Below, piece by piece: positions 36,725-45,300 of a stretch of 64,000 nt of DNA. The stretch covers positions 1 to 64,000 of the forward strand of contig JAOAKH010000004.1 in NCBI GenBank assembly GCA_026413755.1, given 5' to 3'. Within the stretch, counting starts at the first letter, position 1; the number at the start of each line of letters is the position of its first letter. This DNA comes from Acidilobaceae archaeon. GTDB taxonomy: Archaea; Thermoproteota; Thermoprotei_A; Sulfolobales; Acidilobaceae. The translations under genes were made by a program, and so were the position numbers. Under the pieces are notes generated by a model. The model was not told the origin of the DNA. It ran no database searches and saw only the letters and a program-made list of their open reading frames with translations.

Positions 36725-37888
36725 GTGGGCGGCGAGGGTTTCGTGATCCATAAAATAAAGGGGCTGCGGTGCGAGAGAAAGGCAAGACTGCTGCTCGCAA
36801 ACGGAACGGCGATAGAGGGCTGCAGCTTCGGCTACCCTGGCACGCGTGTGGGGGAAATAGTGTTTAGCACCAGCATGACGGGCTACACAGAGGCCCTAAC
36901 GGATCCCAGCTATGCAGGTCAAATCCTCGTCTGGACGCATCCAATGGTTGGCTGCTACGGCGTGCCGAGCAGGGAGCACGCCTTCTGCGGAGTGCCTATT
37001 AACTACGAGTCAAATATGGTGGCCGTGGAGGGCTTCGTGGTCTCTGAGCTGCCTCCGCATAACCACTACCTGAGCGTCTCCTCCCTCTCTGAGTGGCTGG
37101 AGAACAGCGGCGTGCCGGGCATATACGGCGTTGATACGAGAGCAATAGTAAAGACGCTGAGGGAGGCTGGCGTTATGATGGCTGCCATATCTGCGGAGGA
37201 GGCGGACTGGGAAGATTTGAGAAGGCTGCTCTCCTCCTCCCCCTCCTACGACTCTCTGGACTTCACGGAGCTGGTCTCCCCCAAGGCCACAATAGTTCAC
37301 AGACCCGAAAACCCGCTCGCAAGGGTCTCGCTGTTGGACTGTGGGCTCAAGTACGGCATACTGAGGAACCTCTTGAGGGCGGGGCTGGAGGTACATAGGC
37401 TGCCCTGCAGCTCAAAGGCTGACGAACTGCTAGAGGGCTACGACGGCGTCGTCCTGAGCAACGGCCCCGGAAACCCGGCGCTGCTTAAGGAGAAGGTGAG
37501 GGTGGTGGAGAACGTTCTTCTCTCCGGGAAGCCCGTCCTAGGGATCTGCCTAGGGATGCAGCTCTCCGCGCTCGCCCTAGGGGCTAGGACGTTCAAGCTG
37601 AGGTACGGCCACAGGGGGCCCAACAAGGGGGTGATCGACTTGATGGACAAGAAAAGTTACATAACGACGCAGAACCACGGCTACGCTGTGGACGAGGCCA
37701 GCCTAGAGGGCACCGGGCTATACGTCTGGTTCAGGAACGCCGACGATGGGACTATAGAGGGGTTGCTCCACAGAGAGCTCAAGGCGTTCCTAGTCCAGTT
37801 CCACCCAGAGGGAGGGCCTGGGCCTTGGGATACGGCTTGGATCTTCCACAAGTTCGCTAAGGTGGTGAGGGATGGAAAGTCCTCGTAA
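36725..37888 (+). CDS. carA: Carbamoyl-phosphate synthase small (glutaminase) subunit
   Basis: This 387-aa subunit hydrolyses glutamine and passes ammonia to CarB, giving carbamoyl phosphate for arginine and pyrimidines. The N-terminal CPSase domain shows 'FSTSMTGYTEALTDPSYAGQ' near residues 46-65. The class I glutamine amidotransferase domain has the nucleophile in 'GICLGMQ' near 274 and 'FHPEGGPGPWDT' with the catalytic His-x-Glu near 356. GTG 36725. It overlaps carB by 17 bp, so the two are coupled. Confidence 0.97.
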   Translation: MGGEGFVIHKIKGLRCERKARLLLANGTAIEGCSFGYPGTRVGEIVFSTSMTGYTEALTDPSYAGQILVWTHPMVGCYGVPSREHAFCGVPINYESNMVAVEGFVVSELPPHNHYLSVSSLSEWLENSGVPGIYGVDTRAIVKTLREAGVMMAAISAEEADWEDLRRLLSSSPSYDSLDFTELVSPKATIVHRPENPLARVSLLDCGLKYGILRNLLRAGLEVHRLPCSSKADELLEGYDGVVLSNGPGNPALLKEKVRVVENVLLSGKPVLGICLGMQLSALALGARTFKLRYGHRGPNKGVIDLMDKKSYITTQNHGYAVDEASLEGTGLYVWFRNADDGTIEGLLHRELKAFLVQFHPEGGPGPWDTAWIFHKFAKVVRDGKSS

Positions 37889-40800
37889 GATCCTCATAAT
37901 TGGCTCGGGAGCTATAAAGATAGCTGAGGCAGCAGAGTTTGACTATAGCGGGAACCAGGCCCTAAAGGCAGTGAAGGAGGAGGGCATAGAGACGATCCTG
38001 ATCAACCCCAATATAGCGACCATACAGACTAGCTACAAGTTCGCAGACAAGGTCTACCTACTCCCCCTTCAGCCAAGGTACGTGGAGAAAGTGATAGAGG
38101 CCGAGAGGCCGGACGGCATAATGATAGGCTTCGGAGGTCAAACTGCGCTGAGCCTTGGCGTGAGGCTTCATGACGAGGGAGTCCTCTCGCGCTATTCTGT
38201 GAAGGTATACGGCACCCCCATAGAGGGGATCAGGAGAGCTCTCTCGAGGGAGCTCTTTAGGAAGGCCATGGAGGAGAGGGGCATACCGGTGCCCCCCAGC
38301 CTCTCCGCAAGCTCCGCAGAGGAGGCCTTGAGCGCTGCCAACGAAATAGGCTACCCAGTAATGGTCAGGGTGAGCTTTAACTTAGGGGGAGCGGGTAGCT
38401 TCGTTGCGTGGAGCGAGGAGCAGCTGGGGGAGAGGCTGAAGGCTGCCTTCGCCCAGTCCGAGATCGGGGAGGTACTGATCGAGAAGTACCTTCATCACTG
38501 GAAGGAAATAGAGTTCGAGGTAGTGAGGGACTCAGAGGACAACGTCGCTGCCATAGCCTGCATGGAGAACCTTGACCCAATGGGGGTACACACCGGAGAG
38601 TCCATAGTGGTGGCTCCCTGCCAAACGCTAACAGATTACGAGTACCAGCTATCGCGCGGGCTCTCCATAGCAGTGGAGAGGGCAATAGAGCTCGTGGGAG
38701 AGGGCAACGTGCAGGTGGCGATAAACCCGTATAACGGGGACGAGATGTACGTGATCGAGACTAACCCCAGGATGTCCAGGAGCAGCGCCCTTGCCAGCAA
38801 GGCCACTGGTTACCCGCTGGCATACCTGGCTGCAAAGCTGGCGCTCGGCTACAGGCTATACGAGGTGACCAACAAGGTAACCGGCGTTACGAAGGCCAGC
38901 TTCGAGCCCAGCCTTGACTACGTGGTCGTGAAGGTGCCCCGCTGGGACCTAGAGAAGTTCGAGGGGGTGGAGAGGAGCATAGGGACTGAGATGAAGAGCG
39001 TGGGGGAGGTAATGGCCATAGGGAGGAGCTTCCTGGAGGCCCTTCAGAAGGCCATAAGGATGCTCGACATAGGCGAGCCCGGCGTGGTAGGAGGGCCTTA
39101 CTATGAGGGGACTGAGGAGCTGCTGGAGGTGCTCGGTAAGCTCAGGAGAAGGGAGCCCTATTGGCCCCTCCACGCCGCAAAGGCCTTCAGGCTAGGCGCG
39201 AGCGTGGAGGAGGTATACAGGATCACCGGCGTGGACAAGCACTTCCTGTTCCAGATCAAGCAGCTCGTGGAGTTCTACGAGGAGTTGAAGAGGAAGGGAG
39301 AAGAGCTCGTAGCGGAGGCCAAGAGGCTCGGCTTCAGCGATGAGCAAATAGCGAAGGCTTTAGGGAAGGAGGAGAGGCAGGCGAGGGAGCTGAGGAGAAG
39401 CGTCGTAAGGCCCGTGGTGAAGCAGATAGACACCCTGGCTGCCGAGTGGCCCGCTGCCACGAACTACCTTTACTTGACGTACAACGGCTGGGAGAGCGAC
39501 GCCGTCTTCAGCTCCTCAAAGCCCAAGATCATCGTCCTCGGGGCTGGGGGCTTCAGGATAGGGGTGAGCGTGGAGTTCGATTGGAGCGTGGTGTCCTTTG
39601 CAGACAAGGCGAGGAGGATGGGATATGAAGTAATAGTCGTGAACTACAACCCAGAGACAGTCTCTACCGACTGGGACATGAGCGACAAGCTGTACTTCGA
39701 TGAGGTAAGCGCCGAGAGCGTGGAGGAGATATATGAGCTGGAGAGGCCGGAGGGCGTCGTGGCGTTCCTGGGGGGCCAGATATCTAACAACATTGCCCTG
39801 GAGCTGGAGAGGAGGGGCGTGAGGCTGCTCGGCACTCAGGGGAGCAGCGTCGACGTTGCGGAGAACAGGGCAGCCTTCAGCAGGCTCCTAGACGAGCTGG
39901 GCATAAAGCAGCCCCCCTGGGCTAGCGCCTCAGACGTTCGGGAGGCCCGGGAGTTCGCTGAGTCCGTGGGCTACCCGGTACTCGTGAGGCCGAGCTATGT
40001 GCTCAGTGGTACCTCCATGAAGATCGCCCGCAGCGAGAAGGAGCTCCTGGACTACCTCTCCCTTGCCGCAAAGGTCTCGCCGAAGTACCCTGCTGTGGTC
40101 TCTAAGTTCATAGAGGGCGGAGTAGAAATGGATCTGGACGTGGTGAGCGACGGAAAGACCTCCGTGGGCGTGCTGTTGGAGCACATAGAGCCGGCAGGGG
40201 TACATAGCGGGGACTCTACAATGGTGGCGCCGCAGAGGAGGGGAGAAAGGGTAGCAGAGAGGGCCTCCGAGATCGCGGCCTCCATTGCGCGGGCCCTGAG
40301 GGTGAGGGGCCCCATGAACCTCCAGCTCATACTAAAGGACGGGGAGCTGTATGTGATAGAGCTTAACCTGAGGGCCAGCAGGTCCATGCCCTTGTCCAGT
40401 AAGGCCACGGGCTATAACTTGGCAGAGGCCGCAGCAGAGGCTGTGCTCAGGGGGGAGATAGAGGGAAACGGAATAGAGAGAGGGGCCTTTAACCTCCTGG
40501 AGCCCAGGTGGTACACCGTAAAGTCTCCACAGTTCTCCTGGACTAGGCTGAGGGGCTCCTATCCCCACCTAGGCCCGGAGATGAGGAGCGTAGGAGAGGT
40601 GGCGGCGATGCACGAGACGTTCGAGGGAGCCCTCCTGCTTAGCTGGCTCAGCGTTTCCGGGAACAGGATGCCCAAGAGAGGGGGCAGAGTGCTTGTATAC
40701 GATCCTACAGGCAGGGAGCTGGAGCTGCTTGGGGGAGCAGGAAGGACCCTAGGGGAAGGGGGATATGTCGTAGAGACAGTGGAGGGCATGGGAGTGGAGG

Positions 40801-41060
40801 GGGCAGAGGAGGTAAGAGAGAGGGAGGCCTTAGAGAACATAGCTGCAGGCAGGGTGGAGCTTGTCATGACTACCGGCTACGCGCCGGAAAAGGACTACAA
40901 GCTAAGAAGGTTGGCAGCAGATCTCTCCGTGCCGCTGGTCCTCAGCGGTGCCCTGGCAGCGGAGCTCTCGAAGAGCCTGAAAAAGAGAGTGGAGGGAGAG
41001 CTAAGGGACATGAAGGGCTTCTGGCATAAGGGATATGAAGTGAGGGTCGTGAGGGCCTAG
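37872..41060 (+). CDS. carB: Carbamoyl-phosphate synthase large subunit
   Basis: This 1062-aa protein has two homologous ATP-grasp halves. The first (about 1-400; 'GSGAIKIAEAAEFDYSGNQA', 'NPRMSRSSALASKATGYPLA') makes carboxy phosphate and carbamate, and the second (about 555-930; 'LGAGGFRIGVSVEFDW', 'LNLRASRSMPLSSKATGYN') phosphorylates carbamate. An oligomerisation region (about 400-545) and a C-terminal MGS-like regulatory domain (about 940-1062) complete it. Many archaea split CarB; here it is one chain. Glutamine-derived ammonia comes from the overlapping carA product. Confidence 0.98.
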   Translation: MESPRKILIIGSGAIKIAEAAEFDYSGNQALKAVKEEGIETILINPNIATIQTSYKFADKVYLLPLQPRYVEKVIEAERPDGIMIGFGGQTALSLGVRLHDEGVLSRYSVKVYGTPIEGIRRALSRELFRKAMEERGIPVPPSLSASSAEEALSAANEIGYPVMVRVSFNLGGAGSFVAWSEEQLGERLKAAFAQSEIGEVLIEKYLHHWKEIEFEVVRDSEDNVAAIACMENLDPMGVHTGESIVVAPCQTLTDYEYQLSRGLSIAVERAIELVGEGNVQVAINPYNGDEMYVIETNPRMSRSSALASKATGYPLAYLAAKLALGYRLYEVTNKVTGVTKASFEPSLDYVVVKVPRWDLEKFEGVERSIGTEMKSVGEVMAIGRSFLEALQKAIRMLDIGEPGVVGGPYYEGTEELLEVLGKLRRREPYWPLHAAKAFRLGASVEEVYRITGVDKHFLFQIKQLVEFYEELKRKGEELVAEAKRLGFSDEQIAKALGKEERQARELRRSVVRPVVKQIDTLAAEWPAATNYLYLTYNGWESDAVFSSSKPKIIVLGAGGFRIGVSVEFDWSVVSFADKARRMGYEVIVVNYNPETVSTDWDMSDKLYFDEVSAESVEEIYELERPEGVVAFLGGQISNNIALELERRGVRLLGTQGSSVDVAENRAAFSRLLDELGIKQPPWASASDVREAREFAESVGYPVLVRPSYVLSGTSMKIARSEKELLDYLSLAAKVSPKYPAVVSKFIEGGVEMDLDVVSDGKTSVGVLLEHIEPAGVHSGDSTMVAPQRRGERVAERASEIAASIARALRVRGPMNLQLILKDGELYVIELNLRASRSMPLSSKATGYNLAEAAAEAVLRGEIEGNGIERGAFNLLEPRWYTVKSPQFSWTRLRGSYPHLGPEMRSVGEVAAMHETFEGALLLSWLSVSGNRMPKRGGRVLVYDPTGRELELLGGAGRTLGEGGYVVETVEGMGVEGAEEVREREALENIAAGRVELVMTTGYAPEKDYKLRRLAADLSVPLVLSGALAAELSKSLKKRVEGELRDMKGFWHKGYEVRVVRA

Positions 41061-41100
41061 TTAAAAGAACTCCCTGATCGCGACTTACTGGCGCAGGGCC

Positions 41101-42084
41101 TTGACGAGCATAGGCATCTACGGCTTTGGTCACATAGGCAGGCTTGTGGCGAAGGTGGCGCTAGAGAGGGGGTACGAAATAAGCGGCGTGGTGGACATAG
41201 ACCCCAAGCTCCTCGGCAGGGACGTGGGGGAAGTGCTAGAGTTAGAGGAGAGGCTCGGCATATACGTCACCAGAGACCCGAGCGAGCTGGCATATAGCGA
41301 CGTGGTGGTCCACTCTACCGGCTCCTATCTAGACAAGGTCTTCGACCAGCTAGTGAAGCTAGTTGACCTAGGGGTGAACGTGCTCTCCACGTGCGAGACC
41401 CTCTCCTTCCCATATTATAGATACCCCACGCTGGCCAAGAGGCTAGACGAGCTGGCTATAAGGAGGGGCGTCACTGTGCTAGGGTCCGGCATAAACCCTG
41501 GCTTCCTCCTAGACACTCTGCTCGTAGTGCTCTCCGCGCCCTTCGATAAAGTGAAGAGGATACATGCCGTCCGGTCTCTCGACGCTGCAAAGAGGAGGGA
41601 GCCCTTCAGGAGGAAGATAGGCTTGGGCCTAGAGGCGGAGGTAGCTAAGGAGAAGCTCAGGAGGGGGGAGATCTCGGGGCACGTAGGCTATGCCGAGTCA
41701 GCCCTCCTCGTGGCAACAGCGCTAGGGGCCAGCGTTGAGAGGGTGGAAGAAGGTCAGGAGGTGATAGCGGCCGAGGAGGACGTGGAAGGAGGAGGCATAA
41801 GGGTGGAGAAGGGGAAGGCTCTCGGCGTGAGGGGCTTTGGGGCCGCGATCTCGGGGGGGAGGGAAATAGCGAGGGTCGAGCTGATCGCACGCCTCGGGGC
41901 AGAGGAGTATGAGGAGGTAATAATAGAAGGAGCCAGCTACTCTGTAAGGTGGAGGAGCACCGGAACGCCGGGAGACATGGGGACGGCTGCAGTGATAGTT
42001 AACCTAGCTGAGAGCGTCGGGGACTACGGGCCGGGGCTCTTGACTATGGTGGACCTCCTCCCCTTTAGGCCAAAGCTTGCCTAA
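41101..42084 (+). CDS. DapB-like NAD(P)-dependent dehydrogenase (2,4-diaminopentanoate dehydrogenase-like)
   Basis: This 327-aa protein begins with a Rossmann NAD(P) motif 'IGIYGFGHIGRLVAKVAL', then 'GVVDIDPKLLGRDVG', 'NVLSTCETLSFPYY' and 'GSGINPGFLLDTLLVVL'. That is the pattern of the dihydrodipicolinate-reductase-like group that includes diaminopentanoate dehydrogenase. The true substrate is unknown. TTG 41101 is the only start near the N-terminal motif. It follows carB by 40 bp. Confidence 0.78.
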   Translation: MTSIGIYGFGHIGRLVAKVALERGYEISGVVDIDPKLLGRDVGEVLELEERLGIYVTRDPSELAYSDVVVHSTGSYLDKVFDQLVKLVDLGVNVLSTCETLSFPYYRYPTLAKRLDELAIRRGVTVLGSGINPGFLLDTLLVVLSAPFDKVKRIHAVRSLDAAKRREPFRRKIGLGLEAEVAKEKLRRGEISGHVGYAESALLVATALGASVERVEEGQEVIAAEEDVEGGGIRVEKGKALGVRGFGAAISGGREIARVELIARLGAEEYEEVIIEGASYSVRWRSTGTPGDMGTAAVIVNLAESVGDYGPGLLTMVDLLPFRPKLA

Positions 42085-42116
42085 GCTTTATTACGCCCTT
42101 TCCCCCTTCTTTTTCG

Positions 42117-42485
42117 GTGCATGTCTTGGCCTTCCCCTTCGGTAGGCCAGAGGACGTAGCCAGGGCCATGAGGAGGTTGGGCATATCTATAGAGGAGGAG
42201 AAGGCATTGAGGGTTATAGTTGAGCTTGAGGACGGCTCAAGGCTTGTCGTAGAGAGCCCGAAGGGCTTTGTGATAATGAAGCAGAGGGACCAGCCGCCGG
42301 TGCTTATGGTAGTAGGGGAGTACACGAAGGTGAAGGAAGAACTGCCCGCCAAGAGGTACAGCGAGGAGGACGTTCACTTCGTGGCTGAGCAGGCCGGCGT
42401 GAGCCCCGAGGAGGCAAGGAGGGCCCTGGAGGAGACGGGCGGCGACGTGGCTGCCGCAATATTTAAATTAACTGGTGGGAAGTAG
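42117..42485 (+). CDS. Nascent polypeptide-associated complex protein (NAC)
   Basis: This 122-aa ribosome-associated protein has a NAC beta-barrel domain (about 25-75, 'VIVELEDGSRLVVESPKGFVI', 'VVGEYTKVKEE') and a C-terminal UBA domain (about 83-122, 'VHFVAEQAGVSPEEARRALEETGGDVAAAI'). Archaeal NAC is a homodimer of this alpha-type protein that shields nascent chains. GTG 42117. The end overlaps the convergent HTH regulator gene by 23 bp. Confidence 0.93.
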   Translation: MHVLAFPFGRPEDVARAMRRLGISIEEEKALRVIVELEDGSRLVVESPKGFVIMKQRDQPPVLMVVGEYTKVKEELPAKRYSEEDVHFVAEQAGVSPEEARRALEETGGDVAAAIFKLTGGK

Positions 42486-43215
42486 GCGTTCCCACGGCCA
42501 GAGCCCTGAGCCTCGACTTCAGCTCTTCTATGCTCTCCGCAAGGCTCAGGATGAGGGGGACGCCGTCCCTCCTAGCCAGCTCCACTGCAAGTTGATCGAG
42601 CTGACCGACGTCGCTAGGGCCGTGTATGACCACCACGCCAGGCTTTACGGGAGAGACCCTTACTGCCACCATGGGGCTCCTCCCCATTTGCACCTTCGTG
42701 AAAACTATCACCCTCTCCGGCGTCATGCCGAAGAGAATGGAGAACTGAATGCCGGTGAGGGACAGTATAGCCCTTATGCTGTCCACTATGGTGTAGCCAT
42801 ATATGAGCCTGTCGCTCCCTACCTCAGGGTTTAGCTTCACACCCTTAACGGCCTCTGCCAGCTCGTCCAGGGTGAGAGGCCTTGAGAACTCCATCATGTC
42901 TATCACCACACCTGGCACTATGCCCATGCTAGAGACTATAGCAGAAAGCCTCTTCCAGCCCTTTAGCCTATCTATTTCCAGCAGCCCGTTGACGTACCTC
43001 TTCACAAACTTTACGCCGGGCGTCCTCCTCCCTTTCTCGTAATCGCTTATAACGCTCGTGGAGACCTTTATCGACCTAGCCAGCTCTGCCTGACTCACCT
43101 CAAAGTAATCTCTCCACTTCCTCAGCGACGCGCCGGGATCGTCGCTATACACTATGTCCCCTGCTATCCTCTTCGCCACCAGCGTCACTACGTAGTCCTC
43201 TTCCAAAACGTGCAC
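42463..43215 (-). CDS. HTH-type transcriptional regulator (archaeal COG1709-like)
   Basis: This 250-aa protein has a Cro/XRE helix-turn-helix at about residues 30-70 ('VSQAELARSIKVSTSVISDYEKGRR') and a long C-terminal domain (about 110-240) of a family seen only in archaea. The regulated genes are unknown. The start at 43215 ('MHVLEEDYVV') leaves a 94-bp gap to the tRNA gene. It overlaps the NAC gene end by 23 bp. Confidence 0.85.
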   Translation of the reverse strand: MHVLEEDYVVTLVAKRIAGDIVYSDDPGASLRKWRDYFEVSQAELARSIKVSTSVISDYEKGRRTPGVKFVKRYVNGLLEIDRLKGWKRLSAIVSSMGIVPGVVIDMMEFSRPLTLDELAEAVKGVKLNPEVGSDRLIYGYTIVDSIRAILSLTGIQFSILFGMTPERVIVFTKVQMGRSPMVAVRVSPVKPGVVVIHGPSDVGQLDQLAVELARRDGVPLILSLAESIEELKSRLRALAVGTPTSHQLI

Positions 43216-43309
43216 CTAGAGGGCATAAGGCACGAGGCTTAATATTTTGTAGGCAGAAGACGAAGGAGGAAGAGCGATTCTTTTTAACCTTGTTAGGTAA
43301 CGCTAGCGA

Positions 43310-43418
43310 GGGCCCGTGGTCTAGCCTGGCTAGGATGCGGGGTACGCGCCGGGTATCTTCCTGGGGCGCCCGACTCGGGTCCCCGTGGTCCCGGGTTCAA
43401 ATCCCGGCGGGCCCACCA
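43310..43418 (+). tRNA. tRNA-Pro (anticodon CGG) with an intron
   Basis: The acceptor stem GGGCCCG (43310-43316) pairs with CGGGCCC (43408-43414). Discriminator A and encoded CCA follow (43415-43418). D-arm GTCTAGCCTGGCTAGGAT, T-arm CCGGG-TTCAAAT-CCCGG. Anticodon stem CGGGG (43338-43342) and CCCCG (43381-43385) with 38 nt between. Removing 31 nt (43343-43373) leaves the loop CTCGGGT, with U33 and anticodon CGG, which suits proline and its G37. The intron would sit near position 31/32, not the canonical 37/38. The junction could be shifted by one base. Confidence 0.85.
43343..43373 (+). other. Predicted non-canonical tRNA intron
   Basis: This 31-nt insertion lies before the anticodon loop of tRNA-Pro. 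It contains GCGCC (43346-43350) able to pair with GGCGC (43365-43369). I could not fit a perfect 4-bp bulge-helix-bulge at the exact ends, so a relaxed motif or a one-base shift is likely. Confidence 0.6.
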
Positions 43419-43460
43419 TTAAAATCCTCTCGTCGCTTCCCTTTCACGAGGGGAGAGCTT

Positions 43461-44273
43461 TTGGGCGCCAGGATTTCAGAGCTGCTCTCCGCTCTGCCCA
43501 GAGAGGTCGCCGAGAGGATCATTATGGGGGCAAAGAGGGCTTTGGTAAAAGGAGATCCAGCTATGATCTGCCATTACCTCTCCATGATATCCCCCACGTA
43601 CCTTGGCATGGACCTGCCGTACGTTCATAGCGGCTACCACAAGAGCTATCCTGGGAGCAGGAAGATTCCCCTGCCTCCTCCCCCACAGGTCTCCGGCCGC
43701 GACGCCTTCGAGGTCATAGTCTCTAGAAGGAGCAGGCGCAAGTATGCTCCCTCTCCCCTCTCCCTGGCTGAGCTCTCCGCCCTTCTTTACTACTCCTTGG
43801 GCGTGACTGGGAGGGCCTGGTGGGGAGGGCCGAAGAGGGTTTACCCAAGCTCGGGCGCCCTCCAGCCCGTGGAGGGGTATGTGGTCGCAAAGAGGGTAGA
43901 GGGGCTCGAGCCTGGGCTCTATCACTACAATCCAGCAGAGGGAGCGCTAGAAGAGCTCAGGAAGGGGAACTTCAGTAGGCAGCTCGAGGAGGCAGCGATA
44001 GGGCAAGAGCACGTTGGGAGCGCGCCCGCGGTCATAATATTCACTATTGTGTACTCCAGGACGGCTTCTAAGTACGGCCTGAGAGCGTACAAATTTGCTC
44101 ACCTGGACGCAGGTTTTGCGGGACAGAACGTGTACTTGGTAGCGGAAGCGCTAGGGCTTGGCACGACGGCGGTGGGAGGCTTCTACGATGAGCTAGTGTG
44201 CTCTCTGCTAGACATAGACTGCGAGGAGGAGATGCCAGTCCTCCTCTTCCCGGTGGGGAGAAGGGAAAGGTGA
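43461..44273 (+). CDS. SagB-type nitroreductase-fold dehydrogenase
   Basis: This protein of about 270 aa has an FMN nitroreductase fold of the SagB type: 'VIVSRRSRRKYAPSPLSLAELSALLYYSLGVTG' near 90-120, 'RVYPSSGALQPVEGYVV' near 134-150 and 'GLYHYNPAEGALEEL' near 160. SagB relatives oxidise azolines in peptide modification, but lone archaeal copies have no known substrate. I take TTG 43461, after GAGGGGAG, because the longer frame reads through the tRNA gene. It overlaps the DUF309 gene start (GTGA). Confidence 0.82.
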   Translation: MGARISELLSALPREVAERIIMGAKRALVKGDPAMICHYLSMISPTYLGMDLPYVHSGYHKSYPGSRKIPLPPPPQVSGRDAFEVIVSRRSRRKYAPSPLSLAELSALLYYSLGVTGRAWWGGPKRVYPSSGALQPVEGYVVAKRVEGLEPGLYHYNPAEGALEELRKGNFSRQLEEAAIGQEHVGSAPAVIIFTIVYSRTASKYGLRAYKFAHLDAGFAGQNVYLVAEALGLGTTAVGGFYDELVCSLLDIDCEEEMPVLLFPVGRRER

Positions 44274-44788
44274 GGTTGCTGGTCATCCTGGAGAAGAGGG
44301 GAAACCTGAAGCCCTCTGACTCAGAGATCATAGCGAAGGCCTTGAAGGCCCACTTCCGCTCCTGCGTGGTTAGGGTGGCCTCGCATCACCTGGAGATAGC
44401 CCTCGAGACCGAGTTGCCGGCGGAGGAGGCTGTTGCCATCTTGAACGCCCTGGGCAGGCCCCTCGAAGTGAGGGAGGGCGGGAGAGCGCCGTTGGGGCTG
44501 AGGGAGCTCTTGCGCGCAGAGAGGTTCTGGGAGGCCCACGAGGTGCTGGAGGGCTTGTGGAGGTCCTCTAGCGGCGAGAGGAAGGTGACTCTGAGGAGGG
44601 CAATTGGCGTGGTAGCTGCACTAGCAAAGGCGCAGGAGGGGAAGCCAGAGGCTGCAATAGAAATACTTAGGAGGGCAGGGGAGGAGGGCTGCGTAGAGGC
44701 GGTGCTGTCCTGCTCGCGGGGAGAGGAGGTGGGAGCCGCAGCCTTGGAGTGCCTAGAGAGGTTCTTCTCCCTGTATATTCAAGTATAA
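44270..44788 (+). CDS. DUF309 domain protein
   Basis: This 172-aa protein has a C-terminal helical DUF309 domain (about 90-165) recognised by 'RAERFWEAHEVLEGLWRSSSGERK'. The N-terminal 80 residues look like a separate alpha/beta domain. GTG 44270 overlaps the stop of the SagB-like gene; the open frame upstream of it is antisense-like. Function unknown; the coupling suggests action with the SagB-like protein. Confidence 0.78.
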   Translation: MRLLVILEKRGNLKPSDSEIIAKALKAHFRSCVVRVASHHLEIALETELPAEEAVAILNALGRPLEVREGGRAPLGLRELLRAERFWEAHEVLEGLWRSSSGERKVTLRRAIGVVAALAKAQEGKPEAAIEILRRAGEEGCVEAVLSCSRGEEVGAAALECLERFFSLYIQV

Positions 44789-44796
44789 AATATAGG
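44782..44796 (+). promoter_or_regulatory. TATA box for the DtxR-like regulator gene
   Basis: AGTATAAAATATAGG spans the end of the DUF309 gene and lies about 50 nt before ATG 44839, predicting a short leader containing AGGTGAG. Confidence 0.5.
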
Positions 44797-44838
44797 CTCT
44801 ATAACAAATTAATAGGGGTAAAGGTGAGAGACGGCCAG

Positions 44839-45300
44839 ATGCGCAGAACGGCCTTCAGGTACTTAAAGACAATCTTCGCCTTGGGAGGCTACTCAGGGAG
44901 CGGGCACTTTGTAAAAATGTCTGAGCTATCTAAGACCCTCGGCCTCTCCCTGCCCACGGTGAGCATAATGACCAGGAGGCTGGAGAGTAGGGGGCTCGTG
45001 GTGGTGGAGACAGGTAAGGGAGTTGTCCTCACGCAGAAAGGAGTAGAGTTCCTGGCAGAGAACTGCTGGAAGAGGGCCGTGATCGAAGCGACCATGAGGT
45101 ACTTAGAGATCCCGCAGGCCGAGATAGAGGAGGCCTCCGAGGCTATGTGTTTCAACCTTAGCCCGCAAGCAGTAATGAAGCTCCTAAAGTGCGCTAGCGG
45201 TGCTCCTGGCTGTCTCATGGAATATATGAACTTGGTAGAGAGGAGGGAGGAGAAAGAGCTCATAAAATGGCTAGTGGAGTGCTGCAGGCTCGGGAAGTAA
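44839..45300 (+). CDS. DtxR/MntR-type winged-helix metalloregulator
   Basis: This 153-aa protein has an N-terminal winged helix (about 1-65: 'KMSELSKTLGLSLPTVSIMTRRLESRGLVVVETGKGVVLTQKG') and a helical dimerisation domain (about 70-150) with 'IEEASEAMCFNLSP' and two nearby Cys, His-poor. It fits the DtxR family that senses Fe or Mn. ATG 44839 is chosen (AGGTGAG upstream, TATA at 44782-44796); GTG 44824 is possible. Its stop abuts the convergent ESCRT-III-like gene. Confidence 0.75.
   Translation: MRRTAFRYLKTIFALGGYSGSGHFVKMSELSKTLGLSLPTVSIMTRRLESRGLVVVETGKGVVLTQKGVEFLAENCWKRAVIEATMRYLEIPQAEIEEASEAMCFNLSPQAVMKLLKCASGAPGCLMEYMNLVERREEKELIKWLVECCRLGK

Noticed and set aside
43290-43460. N-terminal extension of the SagB-like gene up to 43290.
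   Set aside because: It reads through the tRNA-Pro gene; a Shine-Dalgarno and TTG at 43461 give a better start.
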